IMG/VR virus record: IMGVR_UViG_3300024517_000094
Span: 1-27,280 of that record
Reading direction: 5' to 3' (one strand)
Length of the DNA: 27,280 bases
From: a virus
In this document: piece by piece, positions 1-6,825 of the stretch
How positions within the stretch are numbered: position 1 is the stretch's first letter
How the letters are laid out: each line of letters starts with the position of its first letter
Position numbers and translations under genes: made by a program
Notes under the pieces: model-generated
Told to the model about the DNA's origin: nothing
Databases searched by the model: none
What the model saw: only the letters and a program-made list of their open reading frames with translations

Positions 1-625
1 ATTCACCGCTTCTCACTTTTCGGAATGTCTGCCTATCAATTAGAATCGGAACAAACCCAGCATCATCCCAAAGATACGCTTGTATTGCTTTGAACGCATC
101 AGCCACAAAATCAGCCGACATTGGAGAAACCTTTCCCGTTGTAACGATTAAACCTTGATGTACCTCCTCAATCCTCGAATAACGCTTTTCTCCATCGCTA
201 TTTATGAATGACGAATCCGAACCTTTGCCCTGCTCAGTTTGCGCTTTACCGTTGAAGGTGTAACTCTCCCAACCTCCCGAAGGGTCTAACCAAACTAAGT
301 TAGCGTTCTGACAATGTGGCAAATCTAAAGGGGTTGCAGCTATATCACTAACGTTGATTGTTATCGTACCTGTTAAAGTACTTGAATCGGAAAGTCTTGT
401 TTGAGTCACTCCAAAAGTGTAAGTTCCTAAAGTTCCTTCAGGTATGTCAATCTCAAACTGTGGGAAATTATACGCTCCAAATGGAGATGGTAAAGGTTCA
501 GCCGTTACCCAACTTGGAACAGTTCCAGTAAATGAGTAAAAGTATTGAGTGATGCTTTGCTCGAATTGGTCACCAAAGGTAGCCATTTCGAAAAGGTCGT
601 AAGTTCTGTCTAGGTAAATTGCCAT
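1..625 (-). CDS. Phage tail/virion protein with Ig-like domain (partial)
   Basis: The reading frame opens at an ATG whose A is the last base of the upstream TAA stop (TAATG overlap) and runs off the left edge, so the C-terminus is missing; about 208 residues are visible. It begins MAIYLDRTYDLFEM. Residues about 25-100 are rich in T, S, G and aromatic residues and contain the stretch TGTITINVSD, which resembles an immunoglobulin-like strand pattern often found in virion proteins. Further on come SGGWESYTFNGK and a more helical C-terminal part. It follows the neck and tail-completion genes in the same operon, so a tail or baseplate role is inferred from position. I do not recognise a named family. 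No transmembrane segment or signal peptide is visible. Confidence 0.7.
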   Translation of the reverse strand, partial: MAIYLDRTYDLFEMATFGDQFEQSITQYFYSFTGTVPSWVTAEPLPSPFGAYNFPQFEIDIPEGTLGTYTFGVTQTRLSDSSTLTGTITINVSDIAATPLDLPHCQNANLVWLDPSGGWESYTFNGKAQTEQGKGSDSSFINSDGEKRYSRIEEVHQGLIVTTGKVSPMSADFVADAFKAIQAYLWDDAGFVPILIDRQTFRKVRSGE

Positions 626-1380
626 TATTGAATAGTAAATGTTGTGCCTATTTCTAAAAATCCAATTCCTCCCACATTGCCCGTTCCGGGTGTGGCGGCT
701 ATGTTGACAATATGCTCACCAAACTCAGCCGTATCTTGCCAAATCATTGAATAGATTGTTTTCCCGTTCTGAAAGTGGATTGGCTCACGTGCGTTTAGAA
801 TCTTACCAGCCGCATCATAAGCGGCTAGGTCATCTTGCTTGAACGTTCCGTTTAGTGCGTATCTAGTTGTATGTGATTCAAGTCCAACAAATAGAGCAAA
901 GGGTATTGACATTTGGAAGTCGCGCCCTATTCGGGGTGCTTTGATTTCCTTAAATACGCTCTTTAAGAAACCACTTACATCTACCTTACAATTTCCATCT
1001 GCTCCACGAATAGCCGTGATACTTGCGACCAATCCATAAGGATAATCTGTAAATCCAGGGTGAGCAGCATCATAACCAGCGTATAGGTTAACAGGAACAC
1101 GGGTTGAGATAACCGTACCGCCTGCTCCTGCGGTGTAAGTAGTATCTAACAAAAGAGCATTTCCCGATATTGAAAGCACCTTGTGAGTTCCTGCGTAGAT
1201 TCCGCTTGGTATTATCGCGTTAGTCCCCACAATGAAGTTGTCAACGTTTGAAAGTGGCGAAATGATTAGTTGAAGATTACCTAAATAATTACCAGCCGCA
1301 ACAAAAGTATATTCAGGAGCAAATGTGTAAATGATTGGTCTGTGAACTGAGTTCCAAAGGTTAGGTAGTGTAATTGCCAT
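625..1380 (-). CDS. Putative tail/baseplate structural protein
   Basis: A 251-residue soluble protein starting MAITLPNLWNSVHRP. Its ATG overlaps the stop of the upstream neck gene (TAATG), and its own stop overlaps the next start in the same way, so the three genes are translationally coupled. It is mainly beta-strand-like and rich in G, T and aromatic residues, with no enzymatic motif, signal peptide or membrane segment. The N-terminal phrase LWNSVHRPIIYTF resembles what I recall from uncharacterised structural proteins of other flavobacterial phages, but this is memory, not a search. Position after the HK97-gp10-like protein suggests a tail tube, baseplate or adaptor role. Which of these cannot be told from the sequence alone. 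Confidence 0.7.
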   Translation of the reverse strand: MAITLPNLWNSVHRPIIYTFAPEYTFVAAGNYLGNLQLIISPLSNVDNFIVGTNAIIPSGIYAGTHKVLSISGNALLLDTTYTAGAGGTVISTRVPVNLYAGYDAAHPGFTDYPYGLVASITAIRGADGNCKVDVSGFLKSVFKEIKAPRIGRDFQMSIPFALFVGLESHTTRYALNGTFKQDDLAAYDAAGKILNAREPIHFQNGKTIYSMIWQDTAEFGEHIVNIAATPGTGNVGGIGFLEIGTTFTIQ

Positions 1381-1868
1381 TATGCTTTTATGTCAAATGC
1401 TGTTACTATATTATCTGTTAATCCTTCAACCGCTTTCGATGCTATTAACTGAACAAACGCATCAAATTTATCTTGCTTCAATGCGTCCTCCAATAACCCT
1501 GAGTTCTGACCTTTGTGAGTTCTCCAAACCATGTTTCCCTCCTTTTGCATTTTGGTAGCTATTGCATAGGCTAGTGATTTAATCGGCTTATCAGTTGAAA
1601 TTGGTTTTTCTTTAATCCAACTCTCTATTGGAGATATGGGTGGAAAAGAACCAGGTCTTCTTCCCCATATTAAAGTGTTAATGTAACCGTTAGCCAATAT
1701 CTTAAACCCGTTATCCGTGTAGATTATCTCAACAGAATCGTGCAACCGCCCCGAACTATTGACTGCACCAAATTTGGTAATCCGCTTGGTTTTGATAGCG
1801 TTCTGAATGTCAGCCTTCGTCTGCTCTGCGAAGTTTCGCAATAGTATTTCCTCGTTAGGACTTAGCAC
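1380..1868 (-). CDS. HK97 gp10-like neck / minor tail protein
   Basis: A 162-residue protein with the signature of HK97-gp10-like head-tail joining proteins. A helical N-terminal part (about 1-40) leads to GRLHDSVEIIYTDNGFKI. Then comes the loop GRRPGSFPPISPIESWIKEK (about 78-97), which matches the 'G(R/K)xPGxxPPxxxIxxWI' phrase common in this family, and a helical C-terminus. Such proteins sit at the head-tail interface. The start is GTG (position 1868) and overlaps the stop of the tail-completion gene by 7 nt. The pairing of this gene with the preceding 138-aa gene is the usual neck/terminator pair of siphophages and myophages. Family assignment is by motif recognition and is fairly secure. 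Confidence 0.75.
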   Translation of the reverse strand: MLSPNEEILLRNFAEQTKADIQNAIKTKRITKFGAVNSSGRLHDSVEIIYTDNGFKILANGYINTLIWGRRPGSFPPISPIESWIKEKPISTDKPIKSLAYAIATKMQKEGNMVWRTHKGQNSGLLEDALKQDKFDAFVQLIASKAVEGLTDNIVTAFDIKA

Positions 1869-2278
1869 TCAACTTGGCTTTTAATCGTCACGCTCAAAGT
1901 GTAACCGCTTACACCTTCCAATATTTGGTACTGTGGTTCTGAGCGAATTGAAGTAAACTCAATGTCAGAATCATAATCATCTTCTAACCTATCCAAGAAG
2001 TCTTGGCATAACAAATCCATTCGGCTAATGATACCCTCCCTCAATGCTTCATCTTGCAGCCCTTCATCCTTCTCAACGAATGAGAACAACAAAGGCGTAG
2101 TTCGTTTAAACGTGTCCTTTGGGTCGCGTTCTTGCGTGAATGGATATAGATGTATTCTTGGGTATGGTAACGCCTGAGAGTTAGCCGCATCGCTATTACG
2201 ACCGTGAATAAATGTTCCCGTAGTATTCACAGCTTTAGCCGTGTCTCGAACCATATCTAGTAGCTGTTGGTAGGTCAT
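1862..2278 (-). CDS. Probable tail terminator / tail-completion protein
   Basis: A 138-residue protein, MTYQQLLDMVRDTAKAVN at the start, with alternating alpha and beta character. The visible pattern is a helical N-terminus, YPRIHLYPFTQERDP, then two long helices and a C-terminal strand pair ending GVSGYTLSVTIKSQVEC. Size and composition match gp17/gpU-like tail terminator proteins that cap the tail tube. It directly precedes the HK97 gp10-like gene, as these proteins often do. Its ATG overlaps the stop of the SEC-C microprotein gene (ATGA). The function is inferred from size, secondary-structure pattern and neighbours; no diagnostic motif was recognised. Confidence 0.6.
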   Translation of the reverse strand: MTYQQLLDMVRDTAKAVNTTGTFIHGRNSDAANSQALPYPRIHLYPFTQERDPKDTFKRTTPLLFSFVEKDEGLQDEALREGIISRMDLLCQDFLDRLEDDYDSDIEFTSIRSEPQYQILEGVSGYTLSVTIKSQVEC

Positions 2279-2415
2279 TTTCGTTTATACGTTCGTGTGC
2301 AATTGGCTCGTTTTCCCTGTTCCTTTAAACAGCAATGTTTGAACTTTAGACTTGAGCCGCAAGCGCATTTATCATTTCTATGGATGACGTAATTAAATTT
2401 AATAGTGTCGTTCAT
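2275..2415 (-). CDS. SEC-C motif zinc-binding microprotein
   Basis: A 46-residue gene that short-ORF filters would miss. It starts ATG at 2415, overlapping the TGA of the upstream gene (ATGA), and its own TGA overlaps the next ATG (ATGA), so it fits exactly between two genes. Residues 16-30 read KCACGSSLKFKHCCL, a textbook SEC-C zinc motif (CxCGSxxKxKxCC) as found at the C-terminus of SecA and in many small proteins. A basic tail follows (KEQGKRANCTRTYKRK). The motif binds one zinc ion and usually mediates protein contacts. In phages such microproteins have no established role. Position between a tail-chaperone-like gene and a tail terminator is suggestive of assembly, but that is inference. 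Confidence 0.8.
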   Translation of the reverse strand: MNDTIKFNYVIHRNDKCACGSSLKFKHCCLKEQGKRANCTRTYKRK

Positions 2416-3124
2416 TCTATCGGTTTGTCAGTCTTTGAATTGAAGTATTGGAGATTCTCACTATACTCCCGTTCCGTCTTTTCAAGTAGTAGGGTTGTGT
2501 AGATGTCAATTGCTTTCTTCTCAAGGATTGGGTCGTATTTGAGAACGTCACCTTTCGCAAGCGCGTGTAAAGTGGCGAACCATCCGAACTGTTGTATCTT
2601 TTCAATCCCTGCGGCAATCTCATTGTCGTTTGGTTTGTCTGTGTACATATCTTCCCACCTCTTTTGCCATTTCTCAAACTGCAAAAAAAAAACGCCCAAT
2701 AGCCTAACGCTTCAGGAACTCGCAACCCTTTAATATCAACGCCCGTATACGTCTTAATAATCAATTGAGATGCTGCAATCTCAGGAAGTTCTAACTCATT
2801 CACGCGCTTAAATTCGGCTTCTGAATTAATCAACTGCAACCATGTACCCTGCTCAATAGATAGTTCTTTTACTTCGTCAGGTACTTCAATATATTCGGGT
2901 TTCTCGTTCCAAAAAAAGCCGCAAGAATTGAAGATAAAGGATTGAGACTCTAAACTCATTTCGTTAAAATCCTTCGTGCTTATTCCTGTAAGTGCTTCAA
3001 TCGCTTCTGTAGTGTCATCGGTGCAAAGAGCGTTCACGTAGTCAATCCATTGCAGGTCATCAAACGACTGAGGTATCTTCTTGTCCTCAATCCCTCTTTC
3101 GGTTATGACTTTAATGCTTACCAT
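2412..3124 (-). CDS. Probable tail assembly chaperone, read through a frame change in a T10 run
   Basis: The frame that opens at 3124 (MVSIKVITERGIEDKKIPQS) encodes a convincing protein for about 147 residues, up to EALGYWAFFF. There it meets ten consecutive T on the coding strand (plus-strand A run at 2683-2692). Beyond the run that frame stays open to 2417 but turns into an implausible mix (KRGGKICTQTNQ, then S/T/R-rich). The -1 frame instead gives a well-formed continuation (LQFEKWQKRWEDMYTDKP ... FGWFATLHALAKGDVLKYD) to a TGA at 2412. The joined product would be about 237 residues. Either ribosomes slip on the T run, as in the G/GT tail chaperones, or the run carries an indel (mutation or sequencing error). 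The N-terminus (IPQSFDDLQWIDYVNAL) resembles chaperone-like proteins of other tailed phages. Confidence 0.6.
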
Positions 3125-3133
3125 TTAATTTAC

Positions 3134-3141
3134 CAAAGATA
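3134..3141 (-). promoter_or_regulatory. Possible -7 promoter box before tail chaperone gene
   Basis: TATCTTTG on the minus strand fits the Bacteroidetes -7 consensus TAnnTTTG and lies 9 nt before the ATG at 3124, in the 29-bp gap after the terminase. No TTG is found at the usual -33 distance, and such an octamer arises by chance every one to two kilobases in AT-rich DNA. Weak call. Confidence 0.25.
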
Positions 3142-3153
3142 ACGTTTTCATAA

Positions 3154-4365
3154 TTAACCGAATGTACGAACTCTCATCTTACCTTTCTTGTTTAGTTTCA
3201 ACTCCATCTCCAAATAACGAGCAGCATCAATTGCGTGATTCCAGGCATCAATAGGCTTGTTAATCTCCATACCGTCCCTATCCTTTGCCCAGCAATAATT
3301 TTGTAGTTCCTTTCTTAAATTGGTGCTTCGCTTAGTAATTTGAAATGGTTGTTCTTGCATTAGTCCAACCCCGTACATAATCGAATCCGCACCTTTGGTT
3401 ACTGGCTTCAAGGTGAAACCATAACGGTTAATATCTGCAATACTTTTCGGGTCTGCACTATCAGCGTAACCAATCATTTGTTTGGTAATGTCGTTCTCTT
3501 TCAATAGGTCTGCAATGTCTGAATTAAGTAACCCCGTCCGATACACCACCTCATTGTATATTCTAACCCCGTTATATTCATAACCCATTATTACAGATGT
3601 CGGGTCATTACTGTAGCCGAAATCAATAGAGTAGCCTACAAACTTCGCATCCTGGGGCAAGCTGTCAATCTCTGACCAATTGGAAAACACAACGCCTCGC
3701 AGACTCCCAATATTACCCATACCGTAGACATTCCAAAGATTAGCCCAATATTCGCTAACTAGTTCGGGCGGCTGTTGACCTTCAACGTAATCAACTCCAT
3801 AAGCCAACCTGTAATAGTTTAGAATCTCATTGCGTTCGTTATCGTCTAACATCTCATTATCTTGAAAAGTTAGCTGAATGAAGTCACAATCATCTCTACC
3901 TATCACCTCTTTGTCAATGAAGAAAGGAGCATCAGGATTGTAATCCGAATAGACCTTTTTAGCCCTAGATGCCACTTGTCTGTAGCTTTCTGAATCGCAT
4001 TTGTTCACCTCATTGAAGTATGCAATGTCGGAGCGTAGACCCTTACCAACATCTGACTTGTCCAACCCTATAAACTTGATGAATGAACCGTTAGGAAACC
4101 GATACAAAGTACCTGCTAAGAACTTAGATTCAACGTATAGACCTGAGAGCTTCATTATCTTAACAAAGTCCTTAATGACCGTTAGCCGCATCTTGGTTAA
4201 CTCTGAAGATATAATCAATATCTCTTTGTTCGGTTGGCTTGATGCGTGATTGATTAGCAGTATCAGTATAGATATTGTCTTACCGCTACCCTGACCACCT
4301 CGAATTACTTTAACGCGCTTCTTTAGACCTGCTATCTTACGGAGTGCCGTGGTCTGCGCTATCAT
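3154..4365 (-). CDS. terL: Terminase large subunit
   Basis: A 403-residue packaging motor that translocates and cuts phage DNA at the portal. The N-terminal ATPase has Walker A RGGQGSGKT (residues 22-30) and Walker B IAYFNE (114-119), with the catalytic glutamate at 119. The C-terminal RNase H-like nuclease begins at SIDFGYSNDPTS with a candidate metal-binding Asp at 248. More acidic residues follow in YADSADPKS (about 300-308) and in AWNHAIDAARY (Asp 380). Length and domain order are those of a complete terminase. The ATG at 4365 lies inside the end of the small-subunit gene, giving a 29-nt overlap, the classic TerS-TerL arrangement. It is followed not by portal and capsid but by tail genes; the portal is about 17 kb away in this window. 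Confidence 0.95.
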   Translation of the reverse strand: MIAQTTALRKIAGLKKRVKVIRGGQGSGKTISILILLINHASSQPNKEILIISSELTKMRLTVIKDFVKIMKLSGLYVESKFLAGTLYRFPNGSFIKFIGLDKSDVGKGLRSDIAYFNEVNKCDSESYRQVASRAKKVYSDYNPDAPFFIDKEVIGRDDCDFIQLTFQDNEMLDDNERNEILNYYRLAYGVDYVEGQQPPELVSEYWANLWNVYGMGNIGSLRGVVFSNWSEIDSLPQDAKFVGYSIDFGYSNDPTSVIMGYEYNGVRIYNEVVYRTGLLNSDIADLLKENDITKQMIGYADSADPKSIADINRYGFTLKPVTKGADSIMYGVGLMQEQPFQITKRSTNLRKELQNYCWAKDRDGMEINKPIDAWNHAIDAARYLEMELKLNKKGKMRVRTFG

Positions 4366-4798
4366 CTAACGGGTCTATGTTTAGTATGCTAACGTTTGCG
4401 TTTACATTTGTCTCGTTCTTCTCAGCTAGTCCAGCAATCCTATTACCCATACTCGCATTGAAGAAACCTAATAGCGTTCCTGTCTTAATGTTGTCGTTCC
4501 TTTCTGCCTTTATACGCGTAAGGATGCCCCCAAAGTCATCGTAATAACCATTGTCATTATCAAAGTAATGATGGATATGTCTATTGTATTTATCGTAATA
4601 CCAAACAAAGAAACCATCAATATCATAAGGCATTGGAGGGTTATCTGTTACTCGTTCGCCATCCTTACCAACGTATTGAACTTTCGCCCATTTAGTAGCC
4701 TGACTATCAACATAGCTTTTGTAGTCGTTCCAAGCACTTAACAACTCATCAGGCGTTTTAAATATCCTTGTAGGGTGTATGTTTCCGTTCTTTGCCAT
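4337..4798 (-). CDS. terS: Terminase small subunit
   Basis: A 153-residue protein immediately upstream of and overlapping terL. It begins MAKNGNIHPTRIFKTPDELL. It has a helical DNA-binding-like N-terminus, the phrase YDIDGFFVWYYDKYN (about 58-72), a basic helix (ILTRIKAERNDNIKTG) and an acidic, Asn-rich C-terminal tail (SILNIDPLDDSADHG). This matches the general plan of phage small terminases: N-terminal recognition, a central oligomerisation region, and a tail that contacts TerL. Small terminases diverge widely, so the call leans on position and on the PDELLSAWNDYKSYVD-type start common in Bacteroidetes phages. The start ATG is preceded by TACCTTTG, a possible -7 box that would make the message almost leaderless. 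Confidence 0.85.
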   Translation of the reverse strand: MAKNGNIHPTRIFKTPDELLSAWNDYKSYVDSQATKWAKVQYVGKDGERVTDNPPMPYDIDGFFVWYYDKYNRHIHHYFDNDNGYYDDFGGILTRIKAERNDNIKTGTLLGFFNASMGNRIAGLAEKNETNVNANVSILNIDPLDDSADHGTP

Positions 4799-4802
4799 AT
4801 TA

Positions 4803-4810
4803 CAAAGGTA
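4803..4810 (-). promoter_or_regulatory. Possible -7 promoter box before terS
   Basis: TACCTTTG on the minus strand matches TAnnTTTG and ends 4 nt before the terS ATG, in the short gap after the phosphoesterase gene. Transcription from it would start at or within the start codon. No -33 TTG is present at about 19 bp, so this is a weak call that could be coincidence. Confidence 0.25.
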
Positions 4811-4815
4811 ATCAA

Positions 4816-5892
4816 TTACATAAGATGATGCGTTAGCCTAGCCACCTGACCGTTACTGAACGAATGAACAAAACCCTCAATAGCTTTCTTTGCTCCAACA
4901 TATCCATTTCTGTGATGCCAGGAGTCTGATGGGCTGGGTGTTCTTAGGTATTCAGCTGTAACCCCTATGAAGTCTTTGCCGCTCATAAATTTGTGAGTTT
5001 GCTTGTGATGTAGGTGGTGCAGGTAGATGTATCTGTAAGGGCAATCAGCAAACATTTGTGGTGCTTCCGTTGCCATCAACAAGGGCGTGTCGGCTAACTT
5101 CGCCCCATCCCCGTGACTTGTAGCAATCATATTGACCCCGTACTTCGTGTACTTCCTATGGCAGATACTAACGTCAAAAGTTACGTTCTTTGAGTGTCTG
5201 AAATAAGCCTCAATAGTTTGGGCTAACATAAACCCACTCATATAATCGTGGTTGGAAGGATTGAAGATTATCTCAACATCTGAATAAGGTAGTATGCGCT
5301 CAATAGCCCTAACGTACATTTCTTTGGCGGCTATAAACGCTTCGTGCCACATTCCGCTAGTGTCTTGCGGTGTTCCGCTTGTGGTCGTTCGTTTAGGCGT
5401 GTCAATGTGAAGGCAATCGTTGCCTATTACAAAGATGACTTTATCAATGTCAAACCCTTGCGCTTTAGATAGTATTCCGCTAATGCCTTCATCAACTTGG
5501 TTTACTGATTTCTCAATATCGTAATTGCTCCCCGTTTCAGATTTGGTTGCCAACTTGCCAACGTGAATATCCGCTGGGTCTAGCACTAAGCAATGAGGGT
5601 CTGATACTTTTACCCTCTTTATCTTCTTGAACTTTGGCGAATAGCTTTGTAAATCCTTTAGTATCGGCTCAAATGTTTGCTCTAACGTTTGCCCTTCATT
5701 TTTTGCGAAGATTGAGAACTTCTCAGACTTGTGCCAGTAGTGCTTAACGTCTTTGATGTCAATGCCTGATGCCTTGCATTGCTCTAGAAGTTCGGGTAAA
5801 TGACCGTGTTCCCTCCATACATCAATGAACGTTTTTTCTTCGCTTGTTAGTCTGTATCTATTACCTTTTCCCGAACCAGCTTTGTAGCGCAT
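4816..5892 (-). CDS. Calcineurin-like metallophosphoesterase
   Basis: A 358-residue enzyme with the complete set of calcineurin-like phosphoesterase motifs: DIH (108-110), GND (157-159), SNHD (213-216, the GNHE/D equivalent), SHGDG (259-263) and a final LHHLHH (291-296). These residues hold two metal ions and hydrolyse phosphodiester or phosphomonoester bonds; the family includes SbcD/Mre11 nucleases and phage phosphatases. An extra N-terminal helical part (about 15-65, LTSEEKTFIDVWREHG) looks like a small DNA-binding or helix-turn-helix segment. The gene sits between replication genes and the terminase. Processing of phage DNA ends or replication intermediates is a plausible inference, but the substrate cannot be read from the sequence. 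Confidence 0.85.
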   Translation of the reverse strand: MRYKAGSGKGNRYRLTSEEKTFIDVWREHGHLPELLEQCKASGIDIKDVKHYWHKSEKFSIFAKNEGQTLEQTFEPILKDLQSYSPKFKKIKRVKVSDPHCLVLDPADIHVGKLATKSETGSNYDIEKSVNQVDEGISGILSKAQGFDIDKVIFVIGNDCLHIDTPKRTTTSGTPQDTSGMWHEAFIAAKEMYVRAIERILPYSDVEIIFNPSNHDYMSGFMLAQTIEAYFRHSKNVTFDVSICHRKYTKYGVNMIATSHGDGAKLADTPLLMATEAPQMFADCPYRYIYLHHLHHKQTHKFMSGKDFIGVTAEYLRTPSPSDSWHHRNGYVGAKKAIEGFVHSFSNGQVARLTHHLM

Positions 5893-5895
5893 TAT

Positions 5896-6096
5896 TTAAT
5901 CTTGGTGTTTAATAACCTCCCAAAAATCAGGGTCGTGTTTTGCTATCTTTTCACTTGCATACTTCCAATAAGCCTTTGAGAAATCAATTGCTTCTTTGTC
6001 TGATTCCAAACCTAAGTCACATTGTATGCTTCGGTTGACACTTAGTAAAGAGTCTATTGCTTCTTTGGTTTCCTCGTTTTCTTGATATCTGCTCAT
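5896..6096 (-). CDS. Small acidic hypothetical protein
   Basis: A 66-residue, mainly helical, acidic protein (MSRYQENEETKEAIDSLL at the start, ending FWEVIKHQD). No motif, membrane segment or signal peptide is visible. It ends 3 nt before the phosphoesterase gene and is probably co-translated with it. I do not recognise a family. Confidence 0.55.
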   Translation of the reverse strand: MSRYQENEETKEAIDSLLSVNRSIQCDLGLESDKEAIDFSKAYWKYASEKIAKHDPDFWEVIKHQD

Positions 6097-6109
6097 TCCG
6101 CTAATTTAA

Positions 6110-6286
6110 TCAATAAGTGCTTAACATCATTTCCGCATCGTTCCACATCAACGCATCACGCCAACCGCAATCACAAAGATAACTAGGTTTTGTTTGCGCT
6201 TCAATCTTTTTCTGTTCCACTTTGTCAATGTTGCCTAGTGGAGACAATAGACAAGCTAGTGTAAATAGTCGGAGTATGTTCATCAT
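6110..6286 (-). CDS. Short protein with hydrophobic N-terminus and CxC motif
   Basis: A 58-residue frame that fills the gap between the DnaA-like gene and the 66-aa gene. The start ATG (6286) overlaps the TGA of the upstream gene (ATGATGA). The N-terminus MMNILRLFTLACLLSPLG is a plausible signal sequence or membrane anchor; TLAC is an imperfect lipobox. The mature part holds a YLCDCGWRD motif. Export to the periplasm or membrane is therefore possible. No family is recognised. Support is the exact stop/start overlap and the absence of any other explanation for the 180-bp gap. Confidence 0.5.
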   Translation of the reverse strand: MMNILRLFTLACLLSPLGNIDKVEQKKIEAQTKPSYLCDCGWRDALMWNDAEMMLSTY

Positions 6287-6729
6287 AATAGTTCAGGGTG
6301 ATAGTTCTCTTTTCCTTCCTTGACAACCTTATAGCCTAGCATCTGCATAATATCGTCAACTGGATGTTTGAACGAATTATCCCATTCGTACCACTCATTG
6401 AACTTCTTTATGGAGTGAATGATGGTTGCGTGGTTTAGCCCTGCATACTCAGCAATCTTGGTAAATGTCAATACGTTGCTGCGTTGCTTTCTAGTTAGCC
6501 AAAACAGAATTGACCTAGCTAAGATGTACTCTCGTTGCCGTGTCTTAGATGAAAGCATTGTGTTGTAATCAATCCCGAAGTAATCGGCTATTATTTGCGC
6601 GTGACCTTTGAAGTCAACCTCTTGCACTTTGAACCCCGTTCTAGGTTCTGAACTGCAAACCATTGCTTTCAGTTTTATACGGTACTCAGCTACCATTTTT
6701 TCAATTAGTAAATCTTCTTGTTCAGTCAT
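6283..6729 (-). CDS. Stand-alone DnaA domain IV-like DNA-binding protein
   Basis: A 148-residue protein with no AAA+ ATPase. Residues about 36-115 resemble the C-terminal DNA-binding domain of the bacterial initiator DnaA. There is a basic helix (SKTRQREYILARSILFWL) and then a helix-turn-helix (TFTKIAEYAGLNHATIIHSI), corresponding to the DnaA signature in which the second helix reads DHTTVxHA. DnaA domain IV binds 9-bp DnaA boxes. Free copies occur in phages of Bacteroidetes and may recruit or block initiation at an origin or act as a transcription factor. It belongs to the replication operon, two genes after the methyltransferase. Which site it binds is unknown; no classic TTATNCACA box was found in the window's non-coding regions. 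Confidence 0.75.
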   Translation of the reverse strand: MTEQEDLLIEKMVAEYRIKLKAMVCSSEPRTGFKVQEVDFKGHAQIIADYFGIDYNTMLSSKTRQREYILARSILFWLTRKQRSNVLTFTKIAEYAGLNHATIIHSIKKFNEWYEWDNSFKHPVDDIMQMLGYKVVKEGKENYHPELL

Positions 6730-6811
6730 TGTATTTTTGTTTTATCGTTTCTATTATCGCCCTTACTCCGCAAAGTAAGAAGAAAAAGTAAATGCGTATG
6801 GTTGTTATCAT
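6722..6811 (-). CDS. Possible 29-aa single-pass membrane peptide
   Basis: A 29-codon frame from ATG 6811 whose TGA lies just inside the start of the DnaA-like gene (overlap of 8 nt). The product, MITTIRIYFFFLLCGVRAII followed by a short basic tail, would span the membrane once. Support is the overlap and its position in an otherwise unexplained 96-bp gap. It may be chance. Confidence 0.3.
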   Translation of the reverse strand: MITTIRIYFFFLLCGVRAIIETIKQKYND

Positions 6812-6825
6812 TGGAATAGTTCTGT

